Below are positions 11,124 through 22,500 of a stretch of DNA of 24,541 nt, piece after piece (position 1 is the stretch's first letter; each line of letters starts with the position of its first letter). Made by a program: the position numbers and the translations under genes. Source of the stretch: Gonium pectorale (Eukaryota > Chlorophyta > Chlorophyceae > Chlamydomonadales > Volvocaceae). The stretch lies in assembly GCA_001584585.1 (NCBI GenBank), contig LSYV01000004.1:1058335-1082875 (forward strand), given 5' to 3'. A model generated the notes under the pieces. That model ran no database searches, was not told the DNA's origin, and was given only the letters and a program-made list of their open reading frames with translations.

Positions 11124-14100
11124 ATGCCGCCGCCGAGCGCGACGCCCAAGGTGCACAGCTCGGCGGTTGCGGTGGTGCCGCCAGCTGCCGTATGGAGCCG
11201 CATACAGGCGCTCCGCTGCCTGCGCGACAAGTCGTTTGTCCGCTGGCCGCCCCACATCAACATCCTCTACCCCTTCTACCCGGACGGCGACCCGCAGCTC
11301 GCGCGCAGCGCTCCCTCCAGCCGCAGCGGCGCCGCCCACCGCCGCAACGGCGGAAGCGACGCCGCCGCTGGTGCCGGCGGCAGTGGCTCCGACCCGGACG
11401 CTGTCTTCCTGCGGCTAGCCATCCGCGTCGGCCGCGCCCTGTCCCGTGTTGCGCCCTTCCGGGTGAGTGCCGCCGCCCGCCGGCAGCCCGATCCCTCCTC
11501 TGCTGTTGCGCGGCCACAATCACGCCCTGGGGGCATCGCCAACCCCGGAGCTACCAAGCATGAACCCACCGCGGACGCGCAGCTCGGTCTGCTGCACGCC
11601 GCTCCCGCTTAACAGCCCGGACGTTCGGCGTAACCCCCGGCCCTCTCACCGTCGCTGCCCGAACCCAACTCAATAATCAAATCGATCCGATTATCGGGCG
11701 CCTTAGCACCACGACCACCGCAACCACCGCCAGAACAACCACCAGCACCGAAGCCGCCCAGGGACCCCCACAACATCTCCGCCTTGGCGGTCTCCGCGCC
11801 CCAGGTGCGGCTGGAGCGGCTGCGCACCTTCCGCCACTCCGCCCGCAGCTACACTCTGTGGGCCGAGCCGGAGCTCGTACAACCGCCACAAGCGCCGGTG
11901 CCGGCAGGTGAGGCGGGGCGACGCGGCTCGAGCCCTCGAGCCTTTCGCCTTCCCGGGATCTCAATCGAGCTGCGGCGCCCGGGCACCGTCGGGTTGCCCA
12001 CATGTGGACCGCCATCAGGGCCGTTGACACCTACGCCCGCCAAGCACCGACGCTGCCAAACTTCCCGGCTGCCGAGCTGCAGTTCCAGTGAGCACGCGCC
12101 GCACGTGGGCTCGCTGACGCGCCGCCGCAACCGTCACCCGCAGGTCCCGCCGCCAGCAGCCCAACGGCAGCCGCTGCCGCCGGGCCTGGACCCTTAGGCG
12201 CTTCGGGTCTGCAGCTGGTGCATGCCTCCCTGATGTCCGAGTTCCCCGACTGCACCGACCTGAGCGACGACCCCGGGCGGGGCATCACCGCCTTCGCGCC
12301 GCACCTGTCGCTGGGGCAGCTGCGGGTGGGCGCCGCATGAGGGGTAGGGGGCGGGCCTGTGGGGATGGATTTTGTTGCGGCCGGGTTCAATCGGGGAGAC
12401 AGCAATTAGGGGACGAGAGCTGCGCCGTCTTAGTTGGCGGGGGCGGCTGGAGGCTAGGATTGGAGCCGATGCAGCTCCGTGGCCCTCCCCCATTCGCTAG
12501 CGGCCCAACTGAAACAGCTAAGCAGTGGCCCTGTCCCGTCCGGTCTGCTGCTCCAACCGCCGTGCGACCGCCACGCAACTACCCCCAACCGACGCCAACT
12601 GCCGCCAGGACGAGAGCGAGCTGGAGGTGGGGCACTGCGACTGGGGCGGGGCGGGGCCATGGGGGGTGGGGTGGGCAGGGAGCGGTAAGGTTACCGTAAC
12701 AAGGTGCAGGAGGGACAACCTGTGCAAGGGTCCATGACCGCCGCGCAGCACGGCGGCTAGCATGCTCGCAGCACGGCGGCCGGCTATAAGGCCGGCTAAA
12801 CGGCCGCAACTGCTGCTCCACGAACAGGACTGGGAGGCCGCCGACCATGATCTGCATTCCATCCGTTGCACTGGTCTCATGAACACGTGTGCCCTCTCTG
12901 GCTTTCCTGCCATCTTCACTCCCTCGCCGCCCCCCTCCCCGTCCGCCCTGCTTGTTGTGTCGCCCCCCCCCTCTCCCTACCCCTCCCCGCCAGGCGCTGC
13001 AGTCCGCCTGGCAGCCGCTGGAGTTCGAGGTGGACAGCGTGCAGCTCATCAGCCGGAGGGTGGGCGGGGCAGGCGGTGGGCGGTGGGCAGTGGTCAGGGA
13101 GGATGCGGAGGCGCAGGCGAGGGCAAGGACGGGGGCCAAGCACGCCGAAGAGTACGGGGATGGGACGGGGACGCAAAATGGACAGAAACGCAAATGATGA
13201 GAAAGTTCACGGGATGAGGGGGTGGTGCTGGGCGGGTGAGGAGCAGGAGGAACATGTGTAGAAAGGCAATGGGCGCGCCAACGTGGGCGCGCCTTTCTGC
13301 AAGCATGAGACAATGAAGGGCCGCCAGCGGTGAAGGCGCTTGGGCATGAGGCTTTCATTCGGGGGATCTCTGCGCAACCCCAACCCCCGCAGGACTACTT
13401 GTCACCCTTCACAATCCGATACCACGTGCCGCTCGGCTTGGAACTGGATCTGAGCTCGGCCTCAGACCTTGATTTTGGATCCTGCCCTGGGGCGGTGGAG
13501 CCAGCAGCGAGAGCTCTCCCGGATCCCAGCACCGTTCCCAGCCCCAGCAAGCGCCCCCGCGGTGGCAGGGGCAGCAGCAGCGGGGGCGGCTGTCGCCGCG
13601 GCGTGACTCGCCTGGACGTGCCGTACCTTGCGACGATGGCGGACCTGAGCACGGACCCCCACGCGGGCGGGTGGGCGCGGGGGGCATGAGCGGGAAGTGC
13701 TAGGTACGGAGCATGTGGGGGGCCTGGAGAACGTAGGACGACGGGGCAGCAGCTCACCGCTCCGTCTCAGCAGCGGCGATGCCCTTCACTCACGGAGCTG
13801 TCACCTCAGTTCGTGCAATGCCACTCAAGGGACTCATAGGGCCCGCACCTCGGTGCCGTGGGTGTCAAAGCTGCGGTTTTCGCCACCGCAGGCTGGTGTC
13901 GCGCTTCGCCTCGCGGTGCCTTGTGCTGCCCGAGGCCCACGCAGCAGCTTCCGCCATACCGGTCCCACCAGGCCGGGGCGGCGGTGAAGGCCGCGGCGCG
14001 AGCGGAGGCTGCGGCGGAGGCGAGCATGCGGAGTCCGCGGAGACGGGGCTGCGTTTTGGAGGAGAAGCCGGTGCCGGCGGGGACGACGGGGCACAGGGAG

Positions 14101-16000
14101 GCTTTGGGGTGGTCAGCGCTTCGGATTGCAGAGCGGATGCTGGTGGTGGCGGCGACGGCTCTGCCGCTGTCGCCGCCGGAGCGCGAGGCCGCAGCAGCGG
14201 AGGCGGAGGCGGGGGCGTGAGCGTGTGGTGGTTCGCGTACGGCGCTGCCCTGGCGGCGACGCCGCAGCAGGTCGGGGCGCTGGAGTCGATGGCGGCTTGT
14301 CTGCCAGGTGGGATACCCCGCTGCGTCTTGCCCGCTTCCTGGAGCTCCAGGAGTCCTTACTCGCGTTCTCGGCCTTTCTTTGCCACATGTCGCTGCAGTT
14401 AATGTCGCCCCTGTTGTGTTGCGCCGGGCGTCGTTCGGGTTGCTTTATGTGCAAACTGGCGGTGGCACCCTTGCCGTCGTTGCCGCCGGCGTGTGTGCCG
14501 AGCTCGTTGTGGGCGCACACGAGGCCGGAGGCGACCCCCCGGGGGATGCGCAGCGTGCACCGGGTCCGGACCCCAAAGCACCGAGATCGCGTGTCACCCA
14601 TATCGCGCACCCGGGACCGTGTGCAGGCGCTCCATTGGGCGAGCTGCCCGCGCCCCGCCCTTCCTGAACGCCCCTTCCCCGTCGGCCCCCGCCTCCGCAG
14701 CGCACAAGCTGGCGCTGACTAGACGCGGCGGCCGAGCAAACCTCGAACCCGCGCCGGCCACGGCAGCGGGGGCCGCCGGGGGCAGCGGTCCAGGGCCACA
14801 GCAGGCGGCCGGCGATGACCAGGGCTGCTCGGGGCAGGTGGCGGCGGCGGCGGGGGATGGCGCTGGCCCCTGCCCGGTCCCCGGCGTCCTCCATCGGCTG
14901 CCACTGGAGCGCGCTGCTCGGCTTCTGCTGGCGGTGGACCCGCAGGCGCGGTGCGTGTTGCGTGGCGGAGGGGATCGGGCCACAGCCATGGAAGGTGGGT
15001 AGGAGGGCGGCTGGAGACGACGCGTGATGAGGGTGTTTCACCGCCAACTGCTGTGCGGTTCACCCCCACAGCCAAGCTTTGGTGGCGACTTGTCGACCAC
15101 TTCTTCGGCCACACGATCGCCGGGCGCTTGGTGTATGACTCCGTCTCCGCCGCGCCCGGCTGCGCAGGCCGGTGGAGGTGCTGTGCGTGCCCGTGCGTAG
15201 CAGCGGCGACGGCGATGATCATAGAAGTAACACAGAGGGCCGAGGCACCAAGGGCTTCATCGGGGCTGGGGCATGCCCCGCTTTTGCCTTCCGGGTGGAG
15301 CGACCGGAGGCGGAGCCTCGCCATCGGCCATTGCAAGAGGCGCCGTCTAACACGTGAGCGGACACCGTTGGGTGGGGAAGGCCAGGGATAAAGCCGAAAG
15401 GCCGAGGAGCTTGAACAAGGGGCTGCTGTATGGAAGGGCGGGAACCGCAACGAACCGCCGCCTGCTGCTGGGGTTTTATACCTGGCAGCAGCATGGCCAC
15501 CGCCATGCCCACTCATCTTTTTTCTGTCTTGGTCGTTGCCCCTTGGCTGTGACTTCCCCGTTTATGCTTTCTAGCCTGGCGCACCGCTGCGCTGCCGAAC
15601 CCCTTCGTGCATTGCCCGGGGCAGGTACATCATCGCTCTGCGCCAGGGCGCCCAGCAGTACGGCCTCGACTCCCCCGGGTTTCACAGCTGGCTGGACTCG
15701 ATGGTGGACCTGGCGGGCCCGGCAGCCGCCGAAGTTGCGCCGACCGGTGGGTCACCGCCAGGGGACGCCAGCGGCACCACGCCGGCTCGCACGGGTTTGA
15801 AGGAACTGAAGGAACTGGAGACAGGACAAGGCGGTGCCGTCAAATCAGCTGCAGGGCATACGGCTGTCACTGACTCTTCCGGACGGCGTGGCGGCGGCAG
15901 TGGCTGGGGGCGGCCCCGCAGCGGTGATGCGCCCAAGAGCCGGCGAACAGGGGCGGACAAGGCGGCGGTGGGGCTGCCACGGGAACTGCTGAACTGGTGA
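11124..16000 (+). CDS. 2H phosphoesterase fused to gamma-glutamylcyclotransferase-like domain (one reading-frame break)
   Basis: Exons: 11124-11462, 11805-11907, 12144-12325, 12609-12626, 12994-13059, 13393-13670, 13892-14307, 14701-14994, 15072 to about 15353, and 15625-16000; about 755 residues. Phases match at every junction except inside the ninth exon. Residues 20-260 form a 2H phosphoesterase of the RNA ligase-like type: W..IQ.LR..DKSF.RWPPHINILYPF (H44), S.TLW, FPDC.DLS, then APHLSLGQ (H201) and WQPLEFEVDSVQLISRR..FTIRYHVPLG. Such enzymes act on RNA ends or cyclic nucleotides. A Gly/Ala-rich linker follows. From about 440 the signs of a GGCT-like fold appear: WWFAYGAAL (443-446), AHKLALTRRGGRANLEP, GVLHRL (529-534), E565 as a possible catalytic Glu, AFAFRVERP, then YIIALRQGAQQYGL. 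The low-complexity tail ends in LPRELLNW. The 2H assignment is firm; the GGCT assignment is moderate. Exon 9 may be spliced again (15082-15167) or carry a one-base deletion. Confidence 0.82.
12609..12626 (+). other. Candidate 18-nt microexon in the 2H domain
   Basis: The 2H domain reads HLSLGQLR at the end of exon 3 and ALQSAWQPLEFEV in exon 5. The family normally has a short helix between them. CGCCAG|GAC..GAG|GTGGGG at this position encodes DESELE in phase 0 at both ends and gives the acidic residues expected there. Skipping it would also keep the frame, so its inclusion is inferred from the family and from splice-site fit. Confidence 0.55.
12744..12780 (+). repeat. 14-bp direct repeat in an intron
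   Basis: CGCAGCACGGCGGC is present at 12744-12757 and 12767-12780. It is followed by GGCCGGCTATAAGGCCGG, which is itself nearly palindromic. The run lies in the intron after the microexon. Confidence 0.6.
13260..13296. repeat. Inverted repeat with two GGGCGCGCC copies in an intron
   Basis: AGAAAGGC at the left pairs with GCCTTTCT at the right. Between them lie two direct copies of GGGCGCGCC separated by AACGT. The run can fold into a hairpin in the pre-mRNA of the 2H-GGCT gene. No function is implied by the sequence alone. Confidence 0.55.
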
Positions 16001-16940
16001 TCCGCCGCCAGGTCGCCCGCTGTTTTTTCCGAGACGGCGCGGATGTGGCTTGTGGTAGCGGCGAAAGAGCGGCGTGGGGAGGCGTTGGGAAGTCATAGAC
16101 GGTGCGGGGTTCCCTCCTGTTTCAGAACAATGCAATCCTCTCTGGACTGAGTTTCCCCGTTATGCTGCGGCCAAAGGGTATGCTGTTTGTGCGGCGCGTC
16201 TACGGCTGCGGCGGGCCGGGCAGGGGGCGCAAGCGAGACGCGCGAGGCCCTGACTCCCCCCGCTTCGCAGTGGGGGCAGCTCTTCGGACAGCCACACCGT
16301 ATTACATAAACACGGCCACGGCCGCGGTCGCCGGGGCCGGGAGTGCCCGCGCCCCGAAAACACGATGTACTATACGCATACATCAGTATGTACATTAATG
16401 CAGTGTCCACAGTTTCTTCAACCCGTCGTTAGAACACAATGCAAACGTCGGTCGGTAGCTCTCCGGCTCGAGCCGTAGCTAACGGTCGTTCCTGGCACCC
16501 TCACTGCGGGCGCGTTTGCAGCCCTGCGCCCGACCCCTCTTGGCCGGCCCCCCGTCGCACCCCGCACTTGATACCGGTCGTGCCCCCAACCCATCACGCT
16601 GAGTGCACGCACGCAGTGCTGCCAGTGCAGCTGTTCCACCGCAATCTTCCCCCCGCGACCGGTCGCCCGCCATGTCCGCCGCACAGCCCAGCTGATAGTC
16701 TCCCCCGCGACCCTACCCATGCAGCTGAAGTGCTCATCATTTTCCGCACGGTACAACGCACGAAGTTCATGGCCTAGGAGCGGCTCCCGCGGCTCCCGGC
16801 CTTCTCTCGCACACCACGCTCAGCGGCCCCATACCCTCCCCATTTCCTCCATGGCCTCCCTGCGTCTTTCAGGCGCTGAACCTCGCTTCCCCACCCACGT
16901 CTTTCCTTAACATTATCTTACGCCCCACCCTCAGCCGCGT
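16001..16940. other. Convergent 3' region between the 2H-GGCT and EF-hand genes
   Basis: No exon is supported in these 940 bases. No TGTAA is present on the plus strand. The nearest variants are TGTAC at about 16375 and 16389, in an AT-richer patch that may serve the 2H-GGCT gene. The minus-strand signal at 16312-16316 probably serves the EF-hand gene. If both are right, the two transcripts overlap at their 3' ends. Confidence 0.5.
16312..16316 (-). terminator. Candidate poly(A) signal, EF-hand gene
   Basis: TGTAA on the minus strand, about 625 nt after the EF-hand gene's stop. It is the only canonical signal seen in the convergent interval. Confidence 0.6.
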
Positions 16941-19060
16941 TCACGATAGCAGCGCGCGGAACTCGTCGTAGCTGAGCACCCCGTTGAGGTCGCGGTCGTT
17001 GTCCTTGACCAGCCGGTCCAGGTTTACCGTCAGCTCAAACTCCTACAGGACGGGGGCGGAATCGGGGCCGGGGAGGATTTCACGTCGGCAATGCGGCATG
17101 TTAGAACCCTTGAAGGGGAGAGCGGCCGAGGGTAGAAGCGCGCGTTGGGTGGGGAGCGGTTTAGCTCGTAACGAGATGTGCAGCGGTTCGGTGGGCAAGG
17201 GAACGTGCACGGCCAGTAACGCCAGGTGCTGGGGCGGCCGATACAGGATACGTGCGGATGATACTGCGCATGCCGGGCAACGTAAGGGCAACAATTCAGA
17301 TACGCCCTACATGTACTGGCGCACTCCTTCCCCCCTTCCTGAACCACAATCCTGCCTCCTCTTCTCTAACAGCTCGGACCCTCCTCCCCAGCTTCAACGC
17401 AACGACTCTGTGTCACGAACGCAAGCTCCTCACACCTATCACGCTTCTCCGCCCATGCCACTCCATCCTCCGCTGGACCCGTGACCAGCCCTCACCTCGC
17501 AGATGGATCGGAGTTTCTCCATGCTGATCTTGCCCGTCCGGTCCAGCTGTGGAACCGGGGGCCGGGGCGGCGCCGGGTCAGCGAGTGTATTTCCCCGGTA
17601 CGGAGTAGTGCAGGCTTGCCTTATGTACCCGGATGATGGAGTGGGGTTGACAAGGAAGCTAACTTCATGCGTGTCCTCACCAGGTACGCCATTCGGCGCC
17701 CTAGCCCTCGGCACGCACACGCGCACGGCCGTCTCAACCCAGCCTAGCGCGGGCCCTGCCCCATACTGCACGCCGCACTCCGGCTGCCCAATGTATGCCG
17801 GGACTCGGTCACCACACACCCTCCGTCGGCCCGCGAGCCAGCCGATGAGGGACACTCCCTCCGCTTGGTTGCAAACCCGTGCTGGCTGTCAACAGCACCC
17901 ACTCACGTTACCCCCCAGCGCCACGAACGCGTCCAGCGTGTCCAGCTCGTCCCCGTCCCTCGCGCTGAGCGCCTTGTTGAACTGGATCACCCGCACGAAC
18001 TCGTTGAACTCGATGCAGCGGCTGCCGTCCTCGTCCACCTATCGGCGGGGAAAGGGCGGTTGATGGGCGGTCGTATGGTGCATATGCGGTGATGTTGAGG
18101 AAACGGGGCGGCAGTTGCGGGGGAGCAGGGGCGCGGGCGTGGCATGAGGCGGCCAGACCGACAAGCTACATCAGTCAGGATCATGAAGCATCTATGGTCG
18201 AAGAGCGTCGCGGCGAGCTGTGGGCAGGCGAAGGGAGGTCCGCGCGGCAGAAACAACCGGACCGCGCCTCGCGCTTCCGTGAGTTGCCTCTAATGGCAAG
18301 GGAGGCCGACACGCTAGCCGGCACGAAGCCGCGCGGGACGCCAGAACGGTTGTAATACGCTGCAGCCCCGCTTTCCGGCTTCCCTCAGGATCCCTCTTAA
18401 GCCACAGCGCTCCACCCATCCCCCTTCCCCTGCACGTGCCGTACGCCATACGCTAGGACGCAAGCTCAGCTGGCATGGAGCGGTCGCCAGCGGCTGCCGC
18501 ATTTGCGGTACCTGGAGCCTTTTGTACGCACGAGGTGACAATGCACTCCCGATACCGGCGCCCCGGCCAGCCTCCAGGTCTCAGGCGGCATGGCGGGGCA
18601 CAGCTTCCACCCCTCCATTCCATCGCGGGGTCAATGCCCCAACCACTGGCCCGGGGTTGAGCTCCCACGGCCGTCCCGCCCGCCCTCCACAGTTACAAGT
18701 TCGACAGCGGTGCAATACCTGGCTAATCATGACAAAGAGCTCCTCCTCCGTCGGGTTCTGACCCAGGGCTGACAGCGCGGTCCGCAGGTCCTTCGTGTCG
18801 ATGGTTCCACTCGCGTCCTTATCAAACATGTTGAATGCTTTCCGGCACATCTCAAGCTGTGGGAAAGTGGAACGAGGGACCAAAATGTGGATGTTAGTCG
18901 ACAAGTTGAGTCGACGAGCCTTAACCTTGTAATACTGCCAGATTGCTGTGAAAAGGTGATGGTTCCGACGCACCTCCTCATCGTTCAGCGGAGGCAAGAA
19001 AGATGCGTTTGGACCTTCTCTGTAGAACCGGTCGCGCGACATGCTTCCTAGCTGAATCAT
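16941..19060 (-). CDS. Four-EF-hand calcium-binding protein (centrin/calmodulin superfamily)
   Basis: Five exons read right to left: 19060-18974, 18856-18719, 18038-17907, 17546-17496 and 17042-16941. All junctions are phase 0 and the product is 169 residues. After a short N-terminal extension there are four helix-loop-helix units. EF1 has loop DKDASGTIDTKD (Asp rather than Glu at position 12). EF2 has DEDGSRCIEFNE. EF3 is degenerate (NLDRTGKISMEK, Lys at 12). EF4 has DRDLNGVLSYDE and ends in FRALLS. EF1, EF2 and EF4 keep the acidic 1 and 3 positions; EF3 probably does not bind calcium. The pattern LDAFVALGGN..RTGKIS followed by EFELTVNLDRLV recalls calmodulin-like proteins of cilia and the cytoskeleton, but I cannot name the orthologue. 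A second in-frame ATG (19042-19040, MSRDRFYREG) is an alternative start. Confidence 0.92.
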
Positions 19061-19595
19061 GTATTACAGCTTTAACCTCAAGATAGCGTTGGTGTGTGGT
19101 GCAAAGCTCGCCGACACAAGGCTTGAAGGAGAGTGAATTGGTGTTCTATGCATAAGACAATTGTGTGCAAATAAACCGGCAAAGGAGGCAGAAACAATGA
19201 CATGCGCTTTTGCTCGTCCATCACAGCTGGATCCGGTCCGTGTATGTTGCAGCAAAAGAGGCAGGAGACGAGCAGGCGTCTGCAGGACAATGATATAGGA
19301 TATAGGCAATCATTTCAGTGCTTACTCCATCCACGGAAACCTGTCGGCACCTTCAGCGGCGTTTCAGCTACTTAGTAATTCTGCGGTGATAGGGAAGCAC
19401 ACTAGGCTCATACGCTTGTACCATCTCTCAAGTCCGAATCCGCAAGGCTTCGGCACCTTCGGTGCAGTGCGACAGCCGCGACTGCACAGCTCCAGCGGGA
19501 GCAATTACATGCCCTCGATCTGGGACTACGCACGATACTTGTTGTAGGTCCGAAGTGCCTTTTGTTGCAGCCTGGAGCGGCTGTGGGTTTAGGAC
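19061..19595. promoter_or_regulatory. Divergent upstream region, EF-hand gene and M43-like gene
   Basis: The start codons of the two divergent genes are 535 bases apart, and both promoters must lie here. It is noticeably more AT-rich than the flanking exons, with TTTATTTG (read toward the EF-hand gene, about 19170-19177) and GATATAGGATATAGG at about 19292-19306. No motif can be assigned with confidence. Confidence 0.5.
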
Positions 19596-22500
19596 ATGAA
19601 GGCGGGCATGAAGGAGCCCAATTTCAGCTCCATCGGCCCGGCTGCTGGCTACCAGGTATCCTGGTTGATTGGTGCAATTTACTGGCTGTAAAAATGAACA
19701 GGTTGTCCTAAAGCGGCTCCGGACCTTGCGCCCCTTGCGCTCCTTATCGTGCTCTTGGCAACCTCCTCGCTGCATCTTACCCTCCCGTTGCCAATCAACG
19801 TAACCTCGTAATTACCTTTTTGGTCACTGCTTACAGCAGGGTCCTGGACCAACGCCCGGGGTTTCCCGGAGGACGGTATGGCTCGTCATCCTTGCCCTCG
19901 TCGCCATGGTGGCGGTTGGCGGCGGCGTGGGAGTCGGCGTGTGGCTGGGCCTGGGCAGGAAGACAACGAAGGTGCTTGCCCCATGAAATCTGACATTTCC
20001 AGGGTTGCTGCTTGCCCGTGCACAGCACCGTCAATTCTCTCTGCCAAGCCTGCGTGCCGTATACCTTTCCTTCGATGCCTGCTGCCCTCCTCTCCCCCAC
20101 CTCACGCTCTTCACGCCCCCGCCCGCTGCTCCGCAGTCCGCCTCCTCTGCGGCGTCCCCTCCCCCTCCCCGCCTGGACCTCAACCTGAGCCGCGTGGCCA
20201 GCAAGCTCATGCGCTATGTGCCGGTGGATGTGGCGCGGGCCGACACTGGGGAGCTGGTGCAGAGCTACCTGGACCAGGTGGGGCACGGGGCGTGGCGCGT
20301 GGGAGTGGTCCGGGGATGGTAGGGCTGGGAATTGGGTCGTGATCCGAAGCACCGAAGCGGACCGCATATGAAAAAGGAAGACCTTGTGGTATACTCGAGG
20401 AAGCCTTAGTCTTGTGGGCCGGGGGAGTGGACCGGGGGAGGAGAGGAGAGTTGCGACTTGGACGGGCAGGTGGTAGGACTTGAAGCGGGCAGACGGGTAG
20501 GCAGTGGCTGCGGCGGCCGACCGCGATATATTAGAAGGTTGTGGGTTGCCGGGAGGCAGGGAGAGATGCCAGGAGCAGGTAGTGACGAGCACCCTCACAG
20601 GAGGCCTTGCGTGCCTGCATGCCTCCCCCAGATGGAGGCGTGGGCAGGTGTGCAACAAGCGGGTGAAAGCGTCCGAATCATGGGCGGCGGCGTGCACGTG
20701 CAACGCCAAAATGGTCTGGTTGCTGCAGTCCGCGTTCCGTGGGTGCGACCCGCAGGGTCTCGTGCCGCGATGACCGAGCGGGTGGCTGCGGGATCATGCA
20801 CGGGGAAGGGGAGGGAGTGCCGGGGCTTGCGGTGGTGTTCCTGTGGCCTGTCTTCGCCGCTCGCTTGAGCCGGCCCGCTTGAGCCGTTCGCCTGTTTACG
20901 GCCCGTCCGCCTGCCCCCTTGCGGCCCCTCCCTCCGCAGATCTCCCGCATGCAGCCGGTGACGTCTCTCCTCAGCGCCACGCTACCTGCCCTGGGGCTGA
21001 ACGACACGGTCATCCAGCCGCAGGCCATTCAGATGAAGCTGTTGGCCTGGTTTGAGGTAGGTCCGTGTGGATGGGGGGCCAGGTGTTCAGGAGCTGCGGG
21101 CGTGGGGTGGGATTTGCGGAGGGCGGGGATGGAAGAGGGCAGAAGGGTGGGTCTGGGTCGCGGCGGGCGTCCGGAAGACAGGAGTCGAGTGCCCTTTGTG
21201 TTTGTGATGGAGAGGATGATGGCGTCCCGGCTTGAGGCTAACCTGAGGATCAAGGCAGGAAGCGGACTCACCCCAACCCGCACCCCCACCACCCACCATC
21301 TGTACCCCCAGGACAGCAAGGTTGACGGCAGCTCGTTCGCGGCCACCGTTGACACCCTCGCGCAGCTGGCACAGGTTGGTACGGCGCGTGTACGGCACCC
21401 ACACGCACCCACCGGCACCTTGATCTGATGTGGGTTCCCCCCCGGATGCCCGCTCCCGGGCTCGTCGGGCCCCTCCCACCCACCCGGGATCCCCGTCGCG
21501 CCGCATCCCTCCCTCCCTCCATCCCTCCCGCACCGTTCCCTCCCTTCCCCGTCGCAGCTGACGTTTGCTCGCTGGCCCCTCCCTCTCGTGCCTCCATCAG
21601 CAGTTCCGCACTCCACACCGCTGTCCCGCCCCTCCCACATCCGCACAGGGTGTGGTCGACTTCCAGCCTAGGATGCGGGCCATCAGCGCCAGCCTGCTCA
21701 ACGTAACCACCGTACTACGCAGCCAGGTGAGGAGGCGTGGGGCAGGGGCCTGTTCAATTCCGCCATGGATTGAAGGCAGGTGTTCCAGGCTTGAGGCCAC
21801 TGTCCGCCAGTCCTTTTTGTCGCGGGACGGGTTAGCGGGAATGCGCATATTAGGCCGCGCCCATTGTACTCTCTCGCTCGGCAATATATGCTCCTGTGAC
21901 CCTGAGTGCACCCCTCCGCCCACACAGATCGATCCCATTTTCAGGACGCTCAGCGGCAGCAACAGCAGCAGCAGCGGCGGCGCTGGCGGGAGGCGGATGC
22001 TGCAGCAGGTGCGACGGGCGCAGTTGCGGAGGCGGCTGGGTTGTGTACGGCGGGCGCGTGTAGCGGGGGGCGCGTGCCAGGAGGGGGTTAGCGATTCCAG
22101 GGGCGTAGATGTGCTGACGGCGGAAGATGGCCAGAGGGGTGTGCCCGGACGCAGTACCGGTATTGCTGGCAGAAGAGGCGGTCTGCTGACGCGCTGACGG
22201 ATTAAGGGGCTGCTATCGCCGCACCCCCAGTCAGCCCCTGGGGCCACCACACGGTCACCCCTTACGTTACCGCAGTATGGGCTGGTTGTTGTCCATGCCC
22301 AGAGACGGCGCCCGAATCGACCGCCTTCCATCCAACACCCCAACTGCCCCCCCCCCACACACACACACACCGTGCCGCCCCAGGTGGACACGCAGGCGCT
22401 CATTCGGCAGCTGGTGGGTGCAGCGGGGGGCGGGCGCTGCGTGCGATGGGCTCCCGGCGCGTCGGCCACAGCCACATGCACATCCAAACACACACATACA

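Noticed and set aside
12579..13358. Minus-strand open frame (259 codons)
   Set aside because: Pro/Ser/Arg-rich antisense of the 2H-GGCT gene and its introns.
15133..15167. 35-nt intron to explain the frame change in the GGCT-like domain
   Set aside because: The donor GTATGA and the phase fit, but 35 nt is too short for normal spliceosomal removal in green algae. The 86-nt alternative or an indel is more likely.
20627..20647. Extra exon starting at an ATG after CCCCCAG within the 662-nt intron
   Set aside because: Its length would break the frame between the flanking phase-0 exons.
19831..20709. Minus-strand open frame (292 codons)
   Set aside because: Antisense to exons 2-3 of the M43-like gene, with no domain.
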